NCBI GenBank assembly: GCA_033439255.1 | Contig: CM065880.1 | Coordinates: forward strand, 2,542,001 to 2,606,000 | DNA length: 64,000 nucleotides | Origin: Hericium rajendrae | Taxonomy: Eukaryota > Basidiomycota > Agaricomycetes > Russulales > Hericiaceae | Direction: 5' to 3' | Shown: piece by piece, positions 1-11,226 of the stretch | How the letters are laid out: every line of letters starts with the position of its first letter | Numbering within the stretch: the first letter of the stretch is position 1 | Notes under the pieces: model-generated | Database searches by the model: none | Told to the model about the DNA's origin: nothing | Seen by the model: only the letters and a program-made list of their open reading frames with translations | Position numbers and translations under genes: made by a program

Positions 1-26
1 ACGTCCACAAGCGCAGTCAATAAAGT

Positions 27-3000
27 TCATGCGCCCCTCCTACCTCGCCTCCGCCCGCCACCCTCATTTTCATCCCCATCTCCATTTCTGTCATTGGTAT
101 ATAACGCAGACGTGCTCCGTTGTGCAGTCCTCTCAACCACGCTGGTCCCGTCACGGAATCGTGTGCGGAAAAGTACGTTCGCATTAGTGAAGAGCCCCTC
201 CTTGAGGGAGACGACGATGAATTGCGCGCCATGGAACCGCGTGCGGAAGAGTGTGCCGATGTGCTGCGTATGCGACAGATCGAGTGCGGCATCGATCTCG
301 TCCAGGATGTAGACGGGCGCGGGCTTGAATTGTAGAAGAGCCATGATCAATGACAGCGCGATGAGCGAACTGCATGATGGATGAGCGTGCGCGCGCTGAG
401 ACCCAGAACGGTACTACTCACCGTTGTCCACCACTCAGTTCCGTCAAACTTTGTTTCCATACGCTGCCGAGCTGCACTTTGATCTCCAGGCCATTCATGA
501 GATCTTGGTTCTCGGGAGGCTGAAGTTTCGCAAAGTTGCCTGGAAGCAGTTCTGCAAATATCCCACCGAAATCTCTGTAGCAGAGTGACGTCGTTAAGAG
601 CCGGAGATGCAGTCTTAAACATGGGTGTGCACATACCCATTGACCTTCTCCCAGGTCGTTTGGAGCGCTTCCCGCTTATACTGATCGAGCTGCTCAATCG
701 TTTGTTCAATCTTCTCCTTGTCTTTCAGAACCGTCGCTAACATCTTCTTCAACGATGTTTCGCGCTTCTCGACGCTAAATGAGACACTGAGATCACATCT
801 TCGGACGAAATTGGGATTCATTGTTGCTCACCTGTCGATCATGTTCAAGACCTTCGGATTGACCTTTTTCTTCATCCCGCGTTGCTGATTCTCAAGCTCC
901 GTTGCTTTGGCGCGAAGAGTCTCCAGGTTCGCATTTTGGAAATCGTACTGAGTACCTTCCTTTCCAAACAACCTTCACAAAAAGTCAATAACGAAAGGGT
1001 AGACGGAAAATAGACGAAACGCACTCGCTATCTTGGAGTATCCAGTCATATTGCTTCTCCAGACTAGTGACATACGACTGCGCGGTCGCCCTCTCCTTGC
1101 CGAGGGTTTGCACGTCATGCTCCATCTTCTTCAATGTGAGCTCAGCATCCGCAACGGCCTGCTTCTTTTCCTTGATGACGTTCTCGAGGTCGCTTAGCTC
1201 AGTATCGAAACGAGTCAACGTGGCACGTTCTTCTTGAAGCTTCCGAGCAGCCTTCGTATGAGAGGCCTGTATTGAGGTGCGAAGAGTCAACATCTTCATA
1301 AGTACGGTCCCAGACTGAGAATGTACCTCCTGCTTTGCATGTTCTGCCTCTAAATTACTCAATTCTTTCATCTGCTTCTCGATACCGGACCTTTGGCTGG
1401 CCTGCTTCTCGTCCGCAGCCTCGATATCTTTCTCGATTTGTTCTAAACGATACTTCGTCAATCACGGCACGGCAGGGCAAGATTACGCAAAAAAAGACCT
1501 AGTTCGAGCGTCGCTGTCTGCAGCTCTTTCTGCTGAGTCTTGACACCAACTGCCTGTTTCTGCAGAGCAGCCTTCCGCTTCGAGATGTCGGCCTACAATT
1601 ATCCCGTAAGACGGGACCGACATCATTTATGTGGGTGATATCATTACCTTGAGTTCATCCGTCTTGCCTTCTTTGTTGTTCTTGAATTCGCTCATGTCCT
1701 TCTCAAGCTTCTTGCACTCTTCCTTGGCTGTCTGCTGCTTCTGCCTCGCAGTCTCCAATGCCGTCTCGAGATCCACAATCGTCTGCTTTACACCGTCCAG
1801 CTGAGCAGCGGTCTATGCGGACGGTGATCAGCCCCGACAAACCTCTGCTCAAAAGGGAAAGGTACCTGTGATGCATTACTACCGTGGACTTGCTGCTCGA
1901 GAAGCCCCATCTCATGCTGCTTGATATCGAGGTTCCGCGACAACGCCCGCCACCTCTCGCGCTTCTCCCTGATCTTGCCCTCCTCGCTCTCGAGCGCGCG
2001 CAACGTGTCTGTAGCTTCCCTCAATCGCCTCTCGATGTCCTGCAGCTCTTTAACTCGGAGCAGGATGCCGCTGCTGGTAGGCGCGGCACCGCCGCTCAGC
2101 GTGCCCGAGGGATCGTAGACATCGCCATCGAGGGTAACAGACCGGGCTCGGACATCACGCGAGAATGTCACGAGCTTGGCCGTCTCTGCGTCGTCGCAGA
2201 TCAGTGTGTCGCCGAAGACGAACGCCATGGCGTTCTCCACCTCGTCGGGGTAACTGACAATGGAAAGCGCGAGGCGCACTTTGCCAGGTGCCAGGCGGGT
2301 CGCGTTGTTGACGCGCTAGAAACCGGGTCTCAGAGACGCATGCAGGATATGTGATAAAGTGACCTACCTCTGCCGGCATCCTATGCGAGCTGATTTTGCT
2401 CAATGGGATGATGGTGACTCGCTTCTTCAGCCTACCGTTCTGCAGCAGCTCCTTGCCGACGCGTTCGTCGTCGACCACGACGTTATACAGTTTGCCACCA
2501 GCGGTGATTTCCAGCGCGGTGGATTTGTCCCTGTCCTTCTCATCAAGGTCGACCAGAGTCGCGACTAAACCTTTGACCTTGCGGGGATCGAAGTTCGGCG
2601 ATGGTGTTGAGTAGTTGAAGTCGAGCTGAGAGAAACGCTGCTTTGCCATGTCTCGTTCCTTGAGGGATCATGAGCAGATGAAAAGGTTAAACGGCTGCGG
2701 CAAGCACGCACCTCTGTCAGCCTTTGGACATTCGACTTCTCTGTCCTCATGGCCATCTCCCGCTGCTGCTCAAGTTCTGCACTCCAACCGCACTGCGCCA
2801 CATCCCGTCCGCACTTCTCGACTTCAGCCTTCAAGGCTTCCAGGTTGTGGGCACCTTCGCCGGCCTCCCGCTCCACCTCTTTCCAACGCGCCTCAAGCGA
2901 CTTCAACTCCTTGCGGTTCATGTCGAGCTTTACGCGGATCTGCTCTTCTTCCGCAGTCGCATGCGCAAGCTGCGCCTTGGCATCCGCAAGCTGGCCCATG

Positions 3001-4825
3001 TAGCCGCCACCAGTATTGTTCGAGGTGTTGGTGAGACCGGTAAGTAGGTTTTGCAGAAGGTCCTCCTTGTTCGCTAGCGCTGTCTGCATCTCGGTGTGCT
3101 TCTCTTTCACGGTGTTATACGAGGCGGTGTGCGTCTCTACCTGGGCTTGCTTCTGCGCCATCGCATTCTCGAGCTGGTGATGATGAGTACTGGAGCAAGT
3201 AGAGAAGGCGCAGAACGCACCTCGGTCCGCTCGGTCTCCACGCCTTTCAATTTAGCCTCTTCGTCTGCGATGGTGGACTTCTTGATGTCGACCTGCGTCT
3301 TGATCTTGACGAGCGTCTTCTCGAGCTCGACCACATCCTCCTCCATCTTCTTGAACTTTCCGCCTTTCTTGAGTTCCTTCTCCCTCTGCTTCTTCACCTC
3401 CGCTGCATCTGCCTCTGCCGCCTCACCCTCCCTCGTAAACCGATCACGCTCCTTCTTCATCTTGCCTATTTCCTGCTCCTTCTTCTTGATCTCCGCCTGC
3501 TTGCGCTCGACGCGGTCGTTGCCCTCCGTCCACTCGAGCGCGCGCAGGACGCGCCCGACGCGCTCGAGCTCGGAGCAGGCCTTCTGCCACTGCAGGAACG
3601 AGCGCTTCTCCGCACGGAGTGTGTCGAGCTTCGGCGTGATCTCCTCCGCAAGGAGCGACGTGATCTCGTCGACGCGCTTTTCCTTTTTACCCATAGTCTT
3701 CTTTGCCTTTTCCTTGCGCTCTTCGAACATGCGTGTGCCGGCGGCCTCTTCGACCATGCCGAGAATTTCCTGCGGGCGCATGTTGAGGACCTTGGTGATA
3801 CGGCCCTGCATGATGAGGAAATTGGGGTTGTTGATGTTGAGTTGAACACTTTGGAATAGCGATTGAATGGTATGTTGCTGTGATTTATGGCCATTGAGTA
3901 GGTATTTTGAAACAGCGGGAAGTGCAATCTAAGGGAGCAAACGCATGTCAGACTCGAATTAAATTTAGCATGACGACAATTATGAGGATGAAAATCTGCC
4001 GATACGCGCACAATCTCGCGATATATTGGACTGCTCACTCGCTCACACGATGAGCGGACGTCCAGTCCTCACCTCCACGTCTGAGTTCTTCTGCGTAGAT
4101 GCGCAGCCCGGGCTCGCGTGCAGCGCTCTCAGTGAGATGTGCGGCATCGGCAAAAATTAGCATGAGAATGTTTATGAGACTGAAGCTCTGACGATGCCTC
4201 GCCAAGCCGAGGACGCTCGCGCACCAGTTCTAGAGCATCATTTCTCACACCATCTTCCGAGTCCCGTGATGCCAACGTACGAGCCTCAAGGACTGGACAA
4301 CTTCGAATATGGGCATGCTGGGCTCGCCTGCGAAGCTCTCGACGGTGGTGTCCGATGGACCCCGCCTTACGCGAAGCCCGGCGATAGCGTCGCTCGTGGA
4401 GACTTCCATCGAGCTTTTGATCACAATGGATGCCGATACCAAACAACGCACCTGTCTTGTAACAGTGATCTGCTTACAGGTCTCTAAGCCCACGGGGCTG
4501 GTGCTTCTGTCCGAGTTGTCGAAAACAATAGTGACGCTGGCTTTGGTGACGCCCGCTTGGCCTCGCTTGTAGATGAGGTCTTGTTGGTTAGTAGCACGCA
4601 TCTACACGTCAAAGTCGCGTATTAGCATACTATACAGACAACACGAGGCAAACGCACCGAGGACATGTTCGTGATGCCCAGGACGAAGCAAATGGCATCC
4701 AGGATATTGGATTTGCCCGAGCCATTGAGACCGGTAATCGCGTTGAACGACGAATCCCAGCCGCTTATAACCGTCCGGACAGGGTATGACTTGAAACCTT
4801 CGATGACGAGCTCCTCGATCCTCAT
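27..4825 (-). CDS. SMC2: Condensin subunit SMC2
   Basis: Structural maintenance of chromosomes ATPase that pairs with SMC4 in condensin to compact mitotic chromosomes. I read 13 exons: 4825-4658, 4601-4452, 3928-3221, 3173-2712, 2658-2368, 2315-1866, 1812-1648, 1592-1499, 1442-1025, 972-832, 774-637, 574-422 and 369-27. They sum in frame to 1226 aa. Walker A is GLNGSGKSN at residues 32-40. The hinge lies in exons 5-6, between two long coiled coils. The signature LTELSGGQR ends exon 12 and Walker B (YILDEID) is near residue 1133. The start is the ATG giving [14 protein letters not shown], the usual SMC2 N-terminus. Intron 2 is 523 nt, ten times longer than the other eleven. After the conserved FRTRF..GTS end there is a 30-odd residue Arg/Gly-rich tail, unless an unseen intron trims it. 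Confidence 0.95.
3929..4451 (-). other. Oversized intron 2 of SMC2
   Basis: Between the exon ending ITVTRQ and the exon starting IALPAVSKY there are 523 nt, against about 50-60 nt for every other intron of this gene. Donor GTGCGT and acceptor CCCTTAG look normal. Two stretches inside, near 4090-4145 and 4305-4350, resemble each other (both contain a version of gggctcgc.tgc..agctctc), which suggests an old internal duplication or a decayed insertion. No coding content is recognised. Confidence 0.6.
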
Positions 4826-5331
4826 CGTGGGCTGAACGCGAAGAGCGAGGCGGTCAGTTGAAAGAAGAGGCGCACGCCACAGACGCGTCGCGTCGTCGGC
4901 TATCATTCGGTCGCCGCTTTTACTTACCTCACGTGGATCAGATCTCAGATATTCGCGCTTCTGAAAGCTTGTGGTCTCCTCGCAGCATGCGCATATATTG
5001 AGACCAGCTCACCACCCACATTCCTTACTCTATTCTCTTCTCAGGTATGTTCTCCCGCCCTCGTATGCTCGGTCAGAGCGAGCTGGATTCTTGAGTCGCA
5101 CATATTGATACGGTAGTGTTGCTGGCAAATATTCGATTATCCGGAAGCATCTGAGTCATGCAATGGTCACTTGGAGTGATTTGACTAAAGAAAGCCTTGA
5201 AAACATCCCCTCGGGCTGTCAGAGAGATCAAATACGCCATTTTATACGCACAAGACGTGTGAAAATGGACCAAACAAACACTATCTTATCCAGTGTTGCA
5301 GCGATGTGCAAGTCACCTGCACCGCGCAGAG
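4826..5331. other. Intergenic: SMC2 promoter and epoxide hydrolase 3' region
   Basis: About 500 bp between the start of SMC2 and the stop of the next minus-strand gene. It should hold the SMC2 promoter and the hydrolase 3' UTR. I see no gene in it. Confidence 0.6.
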
Positions 5332-6874
5332 TCACAATGGATATCCGCTCTTTCCCTTGACGATGCCGAATGCAGGCCCGCCCTTGCGAAACATCGCGCG
5401 CACATCGCCCACGAGCGCTGTGGGCTGTTCATGTGCGGCGAAGTGCCCACCCCGCTCATGCTCCGCATCGAGCACGAGATTCTTGAACGACCACGCCCAT
5501 CTTCCGCGATATGAGCGCGTGCAAATATGGGAAAGCGAAAGGGGCTCACGATTTGGGCTGGTGAATGAGCTCCTTCGGGAAGCGCGAGAGTCCGTACGGG
5601 ATTGACGAGGTCGGCGGCGGCCGCGTGACGACGGCGCCCATGGCCATGGAGGCCCTTACCTCGTAGTATATACGGAGCGAAGCCGCGGGGCCCGCGCGCG
5701 AGAAGAGGTAAATCGAAACCCATGTCAGCACTGCGTGCATCGGTCAGCACCTTTACGCACAGAGAGGGGTAGTGGGGCGGGCACATACCCTCGTCGTCCT
5801 CCCACGGGTAGCTGTCAGTCCACTGCACCAGTTTTTCGTAGATCCATGCGAGCAGCCCAACAGGCGAGTCTGCGAGTGCATACCCCAGCGTTTGCGGCTG
5901 CGTCGACTGCTCCTCGAAGTACCCATTCTGCCGGGTGAAGAACCAGAGACTGCGCTCCTGCCCTGTCTTATCGGCGGCGCTGAGAGGCGTGATGCGGTAG
6001 CGGAGGTAGCGCAAGGGCGTCCGGATTGTAGGCGGAGAGCCGCGGCTGCTGGAGGTGAGAGGGGCCGAAGGGATGCAGAGAAGAAGAAGATCTTACTATA
6101 CGCCGTTCGTATGCCAGGCTTTGACGTGCTTTGGGCCGTTCATGTTCGCGTTAACTCCCGTGATCTGTGCATGATCAAATCACGATGGTGGGTTAGAAGA
6201 GTCAAGGACCACGCACAAGGTTTCCCCAGTCGCCGCCCTGCGACACATACTCGTCATAGCCGAGCGTGAGCATCAGCTTGTTGGCAACCTTCGTGCCCAT
6301 TCAGCACACGTGCTGCGAAGATCAAGCCGAACACACACCTCTGCATATTGCGGGCCTGCGAAGCCCTTCTTGCGTGGTGCCTCTGAGAAGCCATATCCGG
6401 GCAGGCTGAGCGCGACGATGTGGAAGCTCGGGTGCTCGTCCTTCTGTGGCTTCGCGGTCAAGAGTGGCAGGATCTTGCGCACCTCGATGAAGCTGCCCGG
6501 CCCTGCTCTACACATCAGTGTTCAGCAAGATTAACGCGCGCGCTCAACGCACAGCCATGTACGAATAGCAGCGGGATAGCGCTGTCGATCGCGCTGCGCT
6601 TGTGCACGTAATGGATGTTGAGCGTCCCGAAGCCGTCGACTTCGATGTCGCGCGTGAACTGCGGCAGCTCTGCGTTCAGCGCAGCCTCATGCGTGCGCCA
6701 GTCATACCCGTTGGTCCACCGCGTGAGCAGGCGGCGCATATCAGCGAGCGGCACGCCATAGTCCCAGCCTGCCTCGTCAAGCTCGTCCGGGAGTGTCGCA
6801 TGGGCAAGCTTGTTCTGTAGCGCACTCAGCGCCGCGTCGGGGACGCTGATCTTGAAGGGGATTTCGGTGGCCAT
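5332..6874 (-). CDS. Microsomal-type epoxide hydrolase (alpha/beta hydrolase)
   Basis: Opens epoxides with water to give diols, usually in xenobiotic or lipid metabolism. Seven exons (6874-6553, 6502-6339, 6288-6217, 6164-6097, 6048-5789, 5730-5550, 5500-5332) sum in frame to 411 aa, the usual length. An N-terminal epoxide-hydrolase domain (about residues 1-100) is followed by the oxyanion-hole motif HGWPGSF, which is rebuilt across intron 1. The nucleophile elbow GGDWGN is in exon 3. The conserved stretch QPQTLGYALADSPVGLLAWI is in exon 5. The late exon ERGGHFAAHE carries the catalytic His. The protein starts MATEIPFKIS. It is convergent with nothing and shares a 421-bp upstream region with the divergent NUF2 gene. 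No signal peptide is evident. Confidence 0.92.
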
Positions 6875-7295
6875 CGTTCACAGTGGTGTATGAAGCCAAA
6901 GTCGCACGTATATAAGGGAGTGGGAGGTCCCGTGTTCAGTGCCTTCATAACGCCTGGATTACAAATTAGTGTTCGTGATATATTGAGGTTGAGCTTCGAA
7001 ATGACTCTCCTGGGATGCCTCTCGGTTGCCAGTGGCTGCCGGGTGGATTCATCTCCCCAGTATTGAATTGGTATTGAGCACATGGCTTGACATGACACTC
7101 ACATGGCTCCGAGTTCGCGGGGACCAAGCTAGTAGGAGCCACGCCGCGTGCATGCCTGCGGACAGCTGCGGACGCGTTAGTGCGACGCGGTCACGAGATC
7201 TAGACGCGCATGAAGTCGAAGCGGGCAACGCGTTGTTTCTCTTCTCTCTCCCCACCCTACATTGCGGCGGCACACGCTCGCGCCTACCACTCACG
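6875..7295. promoter_or_regulatory. Divergent promoter region, epoxide hydrolase / NUF2
   Basis: A 421-bp region between divergent genes. Apart from the TATA-like sequence near 6910 I recognise no motif or gene. Confidence 0.5.
6909..6915 (-). promoter_or_regulatory. TATA-like box upstream of the epoxide hydrolase
   Basis: A TTATATA sequence on the minus strand lies about 35-40 nt before the hydrolase start codon. With so short a leader it would imply a 5' UTR of only a few nucleotides, so it may be fortuitous. Confidence 0.35.
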
Positions 7296-9064
7296 ATGGA
7301 GAAAAAACAATATTGGTTTCCGTCCATGGATCCCGGAGAGATCGTGCTCTCTCTGCAGGCATGGGGGCTGCAAGTCAACGCCCAGCAGCTCGTCAAGCCC
7401 ACATCGGACTTCGTCACACGCGTATACACCTCCTGTATCGAACAAATGAGCGGAATCAACGAGGAGACGCTTGAGGGCCCGCTAGAACCTCCGCTGGCGT
7501 CGCTCGATGAGCCGAATATGGTGTGTAGTCCATGGTTCTGAGAGCGTGTTGGGATGGCTGACTCGGTGGTAGGACATCTACGCCGGCAGCCTTGCCATGA
7601 ATCTGCTCATCTATCACATGTATAGACTCTGCATTTTCTGCATCTTACTACCGGGAGCTGACCTGGCACGCTAGCACACGCTTCGCGAATGTTGCAAAAA
7701 TCCACGACTTCAGCGCAAAGAACATCTACTTTCCCGAGCGCGAACGCACGCGCTCGATCCTCTCCGCCTTCATTAATTTCATGAAGCTCACCGAGCAGTG
7801 CCAAGAGTTCGTCAATGGCCTGCGTGAGAAGAGCGCTGCACTGGTGGGCGAGCGCGAGCAGGTCTCTCGCGAGCTTGCGGAAGTGCGTCAGCGGATCGCC
7901 ATGATCAGGTGCGTGTCGTCAGTGGGCGGCGTGTTAATGCGATCGTGAAGCTAATCATCTCACAGTGTGCAGAGAGCAGAAGACGAGCCGCTGTGCGAGG
8001 ACCTGTGCGAGGACCTGCGCGCAGAGAACGCGGCGATCACGGCGCACCTCATCGCGACGAAGGAAATCCAGGGCATGCTGCTCAAGGACATCGAGGCGCT
8101 TAAGGCGGAAAAGATAACGGTGCTCCAGCGCAAGGTGCGTGTTCATCCTGTCTTCTTATCCCTGTTTCTAGAACTTGACAACGGCAATGTACTAGGAGGG
8201 CATGAACGCGGACGCAGTGGCGTGAACGCGTGCGCGCATCGTGCAGAGCCCCGAGCGCATCAAGCGGACAATCAGTACGATGGGCGCGACAGGCTCGGAG
8301 GACAAGCGTACGCTTGCCGCGCACGAGGCCAAAACGCGCGAGCTGCAGGCGAAGATCAGCGCGCTGCTCAACATCAAGAAGGTGCTTGTTCCGTCCCCGT
8401 CTGCTGTGTGGGAGTTGCTGATGTGTGAGATAGGACATACGGGCGTCCATCGAACAGCTGCAGACGATCGAGAAGGAGGTGTGCGCACTGGAACTGTCGC
8501 AGCGCGAGCTGGCGGACACGAAAGACAACTAAGATGAGAAGAAGATCGCGCGGACGGGACACGAGGTGCGTTGCTTTCGATCTTTCCTTCTTGGCTTCTG
8601 TTACTGATGCCTTCCTACCCGATAGTGTGTGCACAAGCAACTCGAAAATGCCCACGAGAAGCTAGAACGTGCACAGCGGCATGTCGAGGATCAGTGGGCG
8701 GCGAGGACGCAGACGATCGAGCGGCTGCAGCATGAGCACGAGGAGATTTCGCTGGGGCGGCGGGACAACGGCCGGCAGGTCGAGGAGTTGCGCGGCGAGG
8801 CGGATAGCATCGAGCGTAAGGTGCGTTGCCATCCTTGCCTCTGCATCGGGAGAGGGTAGAGCTGATGCGACTGCTAGATGGCAGAGCATTTGAAGAAGAG
8901 CGAGGCGGAACTGGGCGAATTATTCGCTGAGTATTGGCGCTTGCGGCATGCAACTGGTACGTGTTTTGAATGTACAGAACGAATTGCGATTAGAAATGTC
9001 CATTACAGAGGTGCATATGGAGACGCTTGCGAACAAACTTGGGATGCAAGTCTCGGCGGTATGA
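7296..9064 (+). pseudogene. NUF2: NUF2 kinetochore (NDC80 complex) gene with two in-frame stops
   Basis: NUF2 pairs with NDC80 to bind microtubules at kinetochores. Clear exons are 7296-7520 (MEKKQYWFPSMDPGEIV), 7573-7619, 7675-7908 (DFSAKNIYFPERERTRSIL, calponin-homology region) and 7966-8133, then coiled-coil exons through 8521, 8629-8820 and 8878 to the stop at 9062-9064. The whole family pattern is kept to the C-terminal KLGMQVSAV. Two in-frame stops interrupt it: TGA at 8223-8225, just before the motif RIVQSPERIKR, and TAA at 8530-8532, inside ELADTKDN. The first could be skipped by a longer intron (8134 to the CAG before 8248) at a cost of about 15 residues. I find no convincing intron for the second that keeps the conserved block. 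Either this copy is broken, a sequencing error is present, or a C-terminally shortened NUF2 is made. Confidence 0.85.
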
Positions 9065-9696
9065 GAGCATAAAGCGGTCCCCACGAACTCTATCTCTATT
9101 TTGGTCTGTTTTATAGCTATGATGTGTCGAAGATGTCAACGTTGATGCCGATGCCGAGGCTGCCCTCTAACCGACTTACGAGATTGCTCTCCTACTTCGC
9201 TTCTGTCTTTATCTCAGGCGGGCATTTCATTTCATTCATCATCTAACGTAGGAATTGACAGAGCAGATTCGCAACTGCGAGATCCATGTCTCCTTGTTCC
9301 TTATCTTGCAGGTTGTGTGTCGTTCTGTTCATGCGTTGAATTCAATGAACATTTCCAAACACTAGACATATCGAACGACAAAACAATAACGACTTGTAAC
9401 AATTGGAATCCGCCACAGATTGTAACGTATCAAGAGATCGGGCGGAGACTGTGCCGGAAAACAAATAATGGTATGTGACGCGTGGAAATCACCCTGAATC
9501 ATTTCATGACTGCTCTGTAGATGGGGAATATTCCGTTAAGCACAACGATGCGGTCTGCTAAAATGTGAAAATGCGTACTCAGTAACCCAGTTCATCGAAA
9601 ACATCCTAGAGGTCATGGTATCATGTAGCCTGACAACTGCTAGGAGAGTGACTGCCATGTTTGGCGTCATCGCTGATGGCCCTATCATCTGGTGAA
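9065..9696. other. Intergenic, 3' to NUF2 and 3' to X1
   Basis: About 630 bp between two convergent genes. No gene or repeat recognised. A short stretch near 9600-9690 could hold a decayed last exon of X1 (a faint SDD..CQAT reading), too weak to annotate. Confidence 0.4.
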
Positions 9697-10535
9697 TCAG
9701 CGAATTACAGCGAAGAAGCAAGCTGAGACGCACCCCTCGCTTTCGGATTCAGCATACAGGAAAGGGCAAATAAACTCCCTTCCAGGAAGTCTCTTCTGGT
9801 GCGAGGCTCGTAGTTTATCCGGACTGGAAAACGGTGAGAAAATGCCTCGCTATTATGCAGGAAATAGGTGGACATACTACCACTTCCAGCCCTCCGGCCC
9901 ACCGTGCTTCTCCCAGGCCACACATTCGATGACTCGCTCCCAATAGAGTTGCGTCGGCTTGTACTTCATGTAACCTCCCATAATCTCACACGGTAGGTAT
10001 TTCAGATCCCATGTTGTGACCTGCACGATGCGGGTGAGAAATCCGCAACGAGAACGGAGCGAGAACGCATTCAGCAACTAGGCAAGCATCTATACGCACC
10101 CTGTACTGCTGCTTGGCTACAGTCGCCGTGACCTGAAAAAGACAGAGTCAGCATGAAACCCATATTCGGAACCGCAGTGCTCACCCGATCTTCATGGTCT
10201 AACTGTGATTCGGGCCAGGTGGCGGGATCAGTAGGAGCGGGCTTTGGGGGACGGACAGGCTTCTTCGGTGCTCTTTTCCGTTTCCCGCCTACCATCTGAG
10301 GTGACGGCAGTGGATCTCCATCCTCCGCATTCCGAACCGCGGTCCGCTGACGCTTGGATGGTGGGAGTACCTCATCGCTGGCGTCGCCAGGGCTGATGCG
10401 CTTTTTGCTATTCATCTCACTTCCGCCGTGTGGAAGGATCCCTTCAGCTGGGTAAGAGCTACGCTCAGCGGCAACAACTGGGTCAACTGTGGGAGCTGCA
10501 GACAAAGGGTAGTGAGACCGTGCAATGTTGGTCAT
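9697..10535 (-). CDS. X1: XPA-C-like putative DNA-binding protein, type 1
   Basis: First member of the repeated family of this window; no named function. Exons 10535-10185, 10132-10100, 10020-9878 and 9823-9697 sum in frame to 217 aa. Exon 1 is basic and disordered-looking (SKRQRT, GGKRKRAPKKPVRPPKPA, nuclear-type) and ends DPATWPESQL. Exon 2 is exactly 33 nt (VTATVAKQQYR). Exon 3 has VTTWDLKYLP followed by VIECVAWEKHGGPEGWKW. Exon 4 has DKLRASHQKR. The AKxxY..xxxDL and AWxKxG..xG pattern resembles the XPA/Rad14 C-terminal DNA-binding domain. The C-terminal zinc-ribbon of relatives is nearly absent; only one CVSAC pair remains. Start chosen by the initiator ATG and family-like exon 1. Confidence 0.78.
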
Positions 10536-10893
10536 GAGGACAAGCCTGGGGGAAATTGAAACTCGGTAAAGGCGGGATGAATCGCGGGCAGAAGGAGAGG
10601 AAGGAGCAACAAGGCGAAAGCAACAAGTTGAATTCGTCGCGAACCTATAAGGCCTTCCGCTGTGCGGAAGGAAACCTAAAATGCTTAGTCAGGGATGTTG
10701 AAGTACCGTTCGCATCGTATTCAGCATGACGGTGGAACAAGCAGCGTGGATCGTCGTTGCCGCTGGATAGAGCGACGTGAGCGACAATGATCATGTCAAG
10801 TTGGGATTTTCACCACCAGTGTTGCGTTAGTAAGTGGACATCGTAAGGCCTGTCGATCTTACTCGGCATCATGGCGGGCTGCCGAAACTCTCC

Positions 10894-11226
10894 CTATGTC
10901 CCGGAGTTAGGCGGGTGACATTGAATAGTTTCGAGATGAGCAGCCATGCCAGGCTTCCACTCACAATGACCTGGCCTCATGCCCTCGAGGTTCATGATTG
11001 ATTTTGACAAGTATTCTACGTACAATCTCGCATCATTTAGACATGCGCGCAGAATGAAAAACCTACTCAGATACATTTTCACTGGAACGTGCGTTCCGTC
11101 TGCACGAAACGACGTTTCGACGTGATACATCCAATCCTGGGCAGAGTTAGGAACAAGCTGATAGATAGAATCGTTCTCACCGCGCATCTGCTCATCTGCT
11201 TTCGTCTTCGTCACTGTCTTCGTCAC
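10894..11226 (-). pseudogene. Conserved unknown segment upstream of X1
   Basis: A translatable stretch of unknown function just upstream of X1 in the same direction. It overlaps the end of the F-box gene by a few codons in another frame. It contains WMYHVETSFRADGTHVPVK and NLEGMRPGHCEWKPG. The second motif recurs upstream of X2 (near 15640-15730) as NLEDMRPGCLEGKSG, and the DNA around it is also alike (tggcctcatg.cctcgaggtt). It is either an exon of a small uncharacterised gene or a gene relic duplicated together with the X genes. Confidence 0.4.

Noticed and set aside
3096-3845. 249-codon plus-strand frame rich in Ser/Phe
   Set aside because: Antisense to the SMC2 coiled-coil exon; no independent domain.
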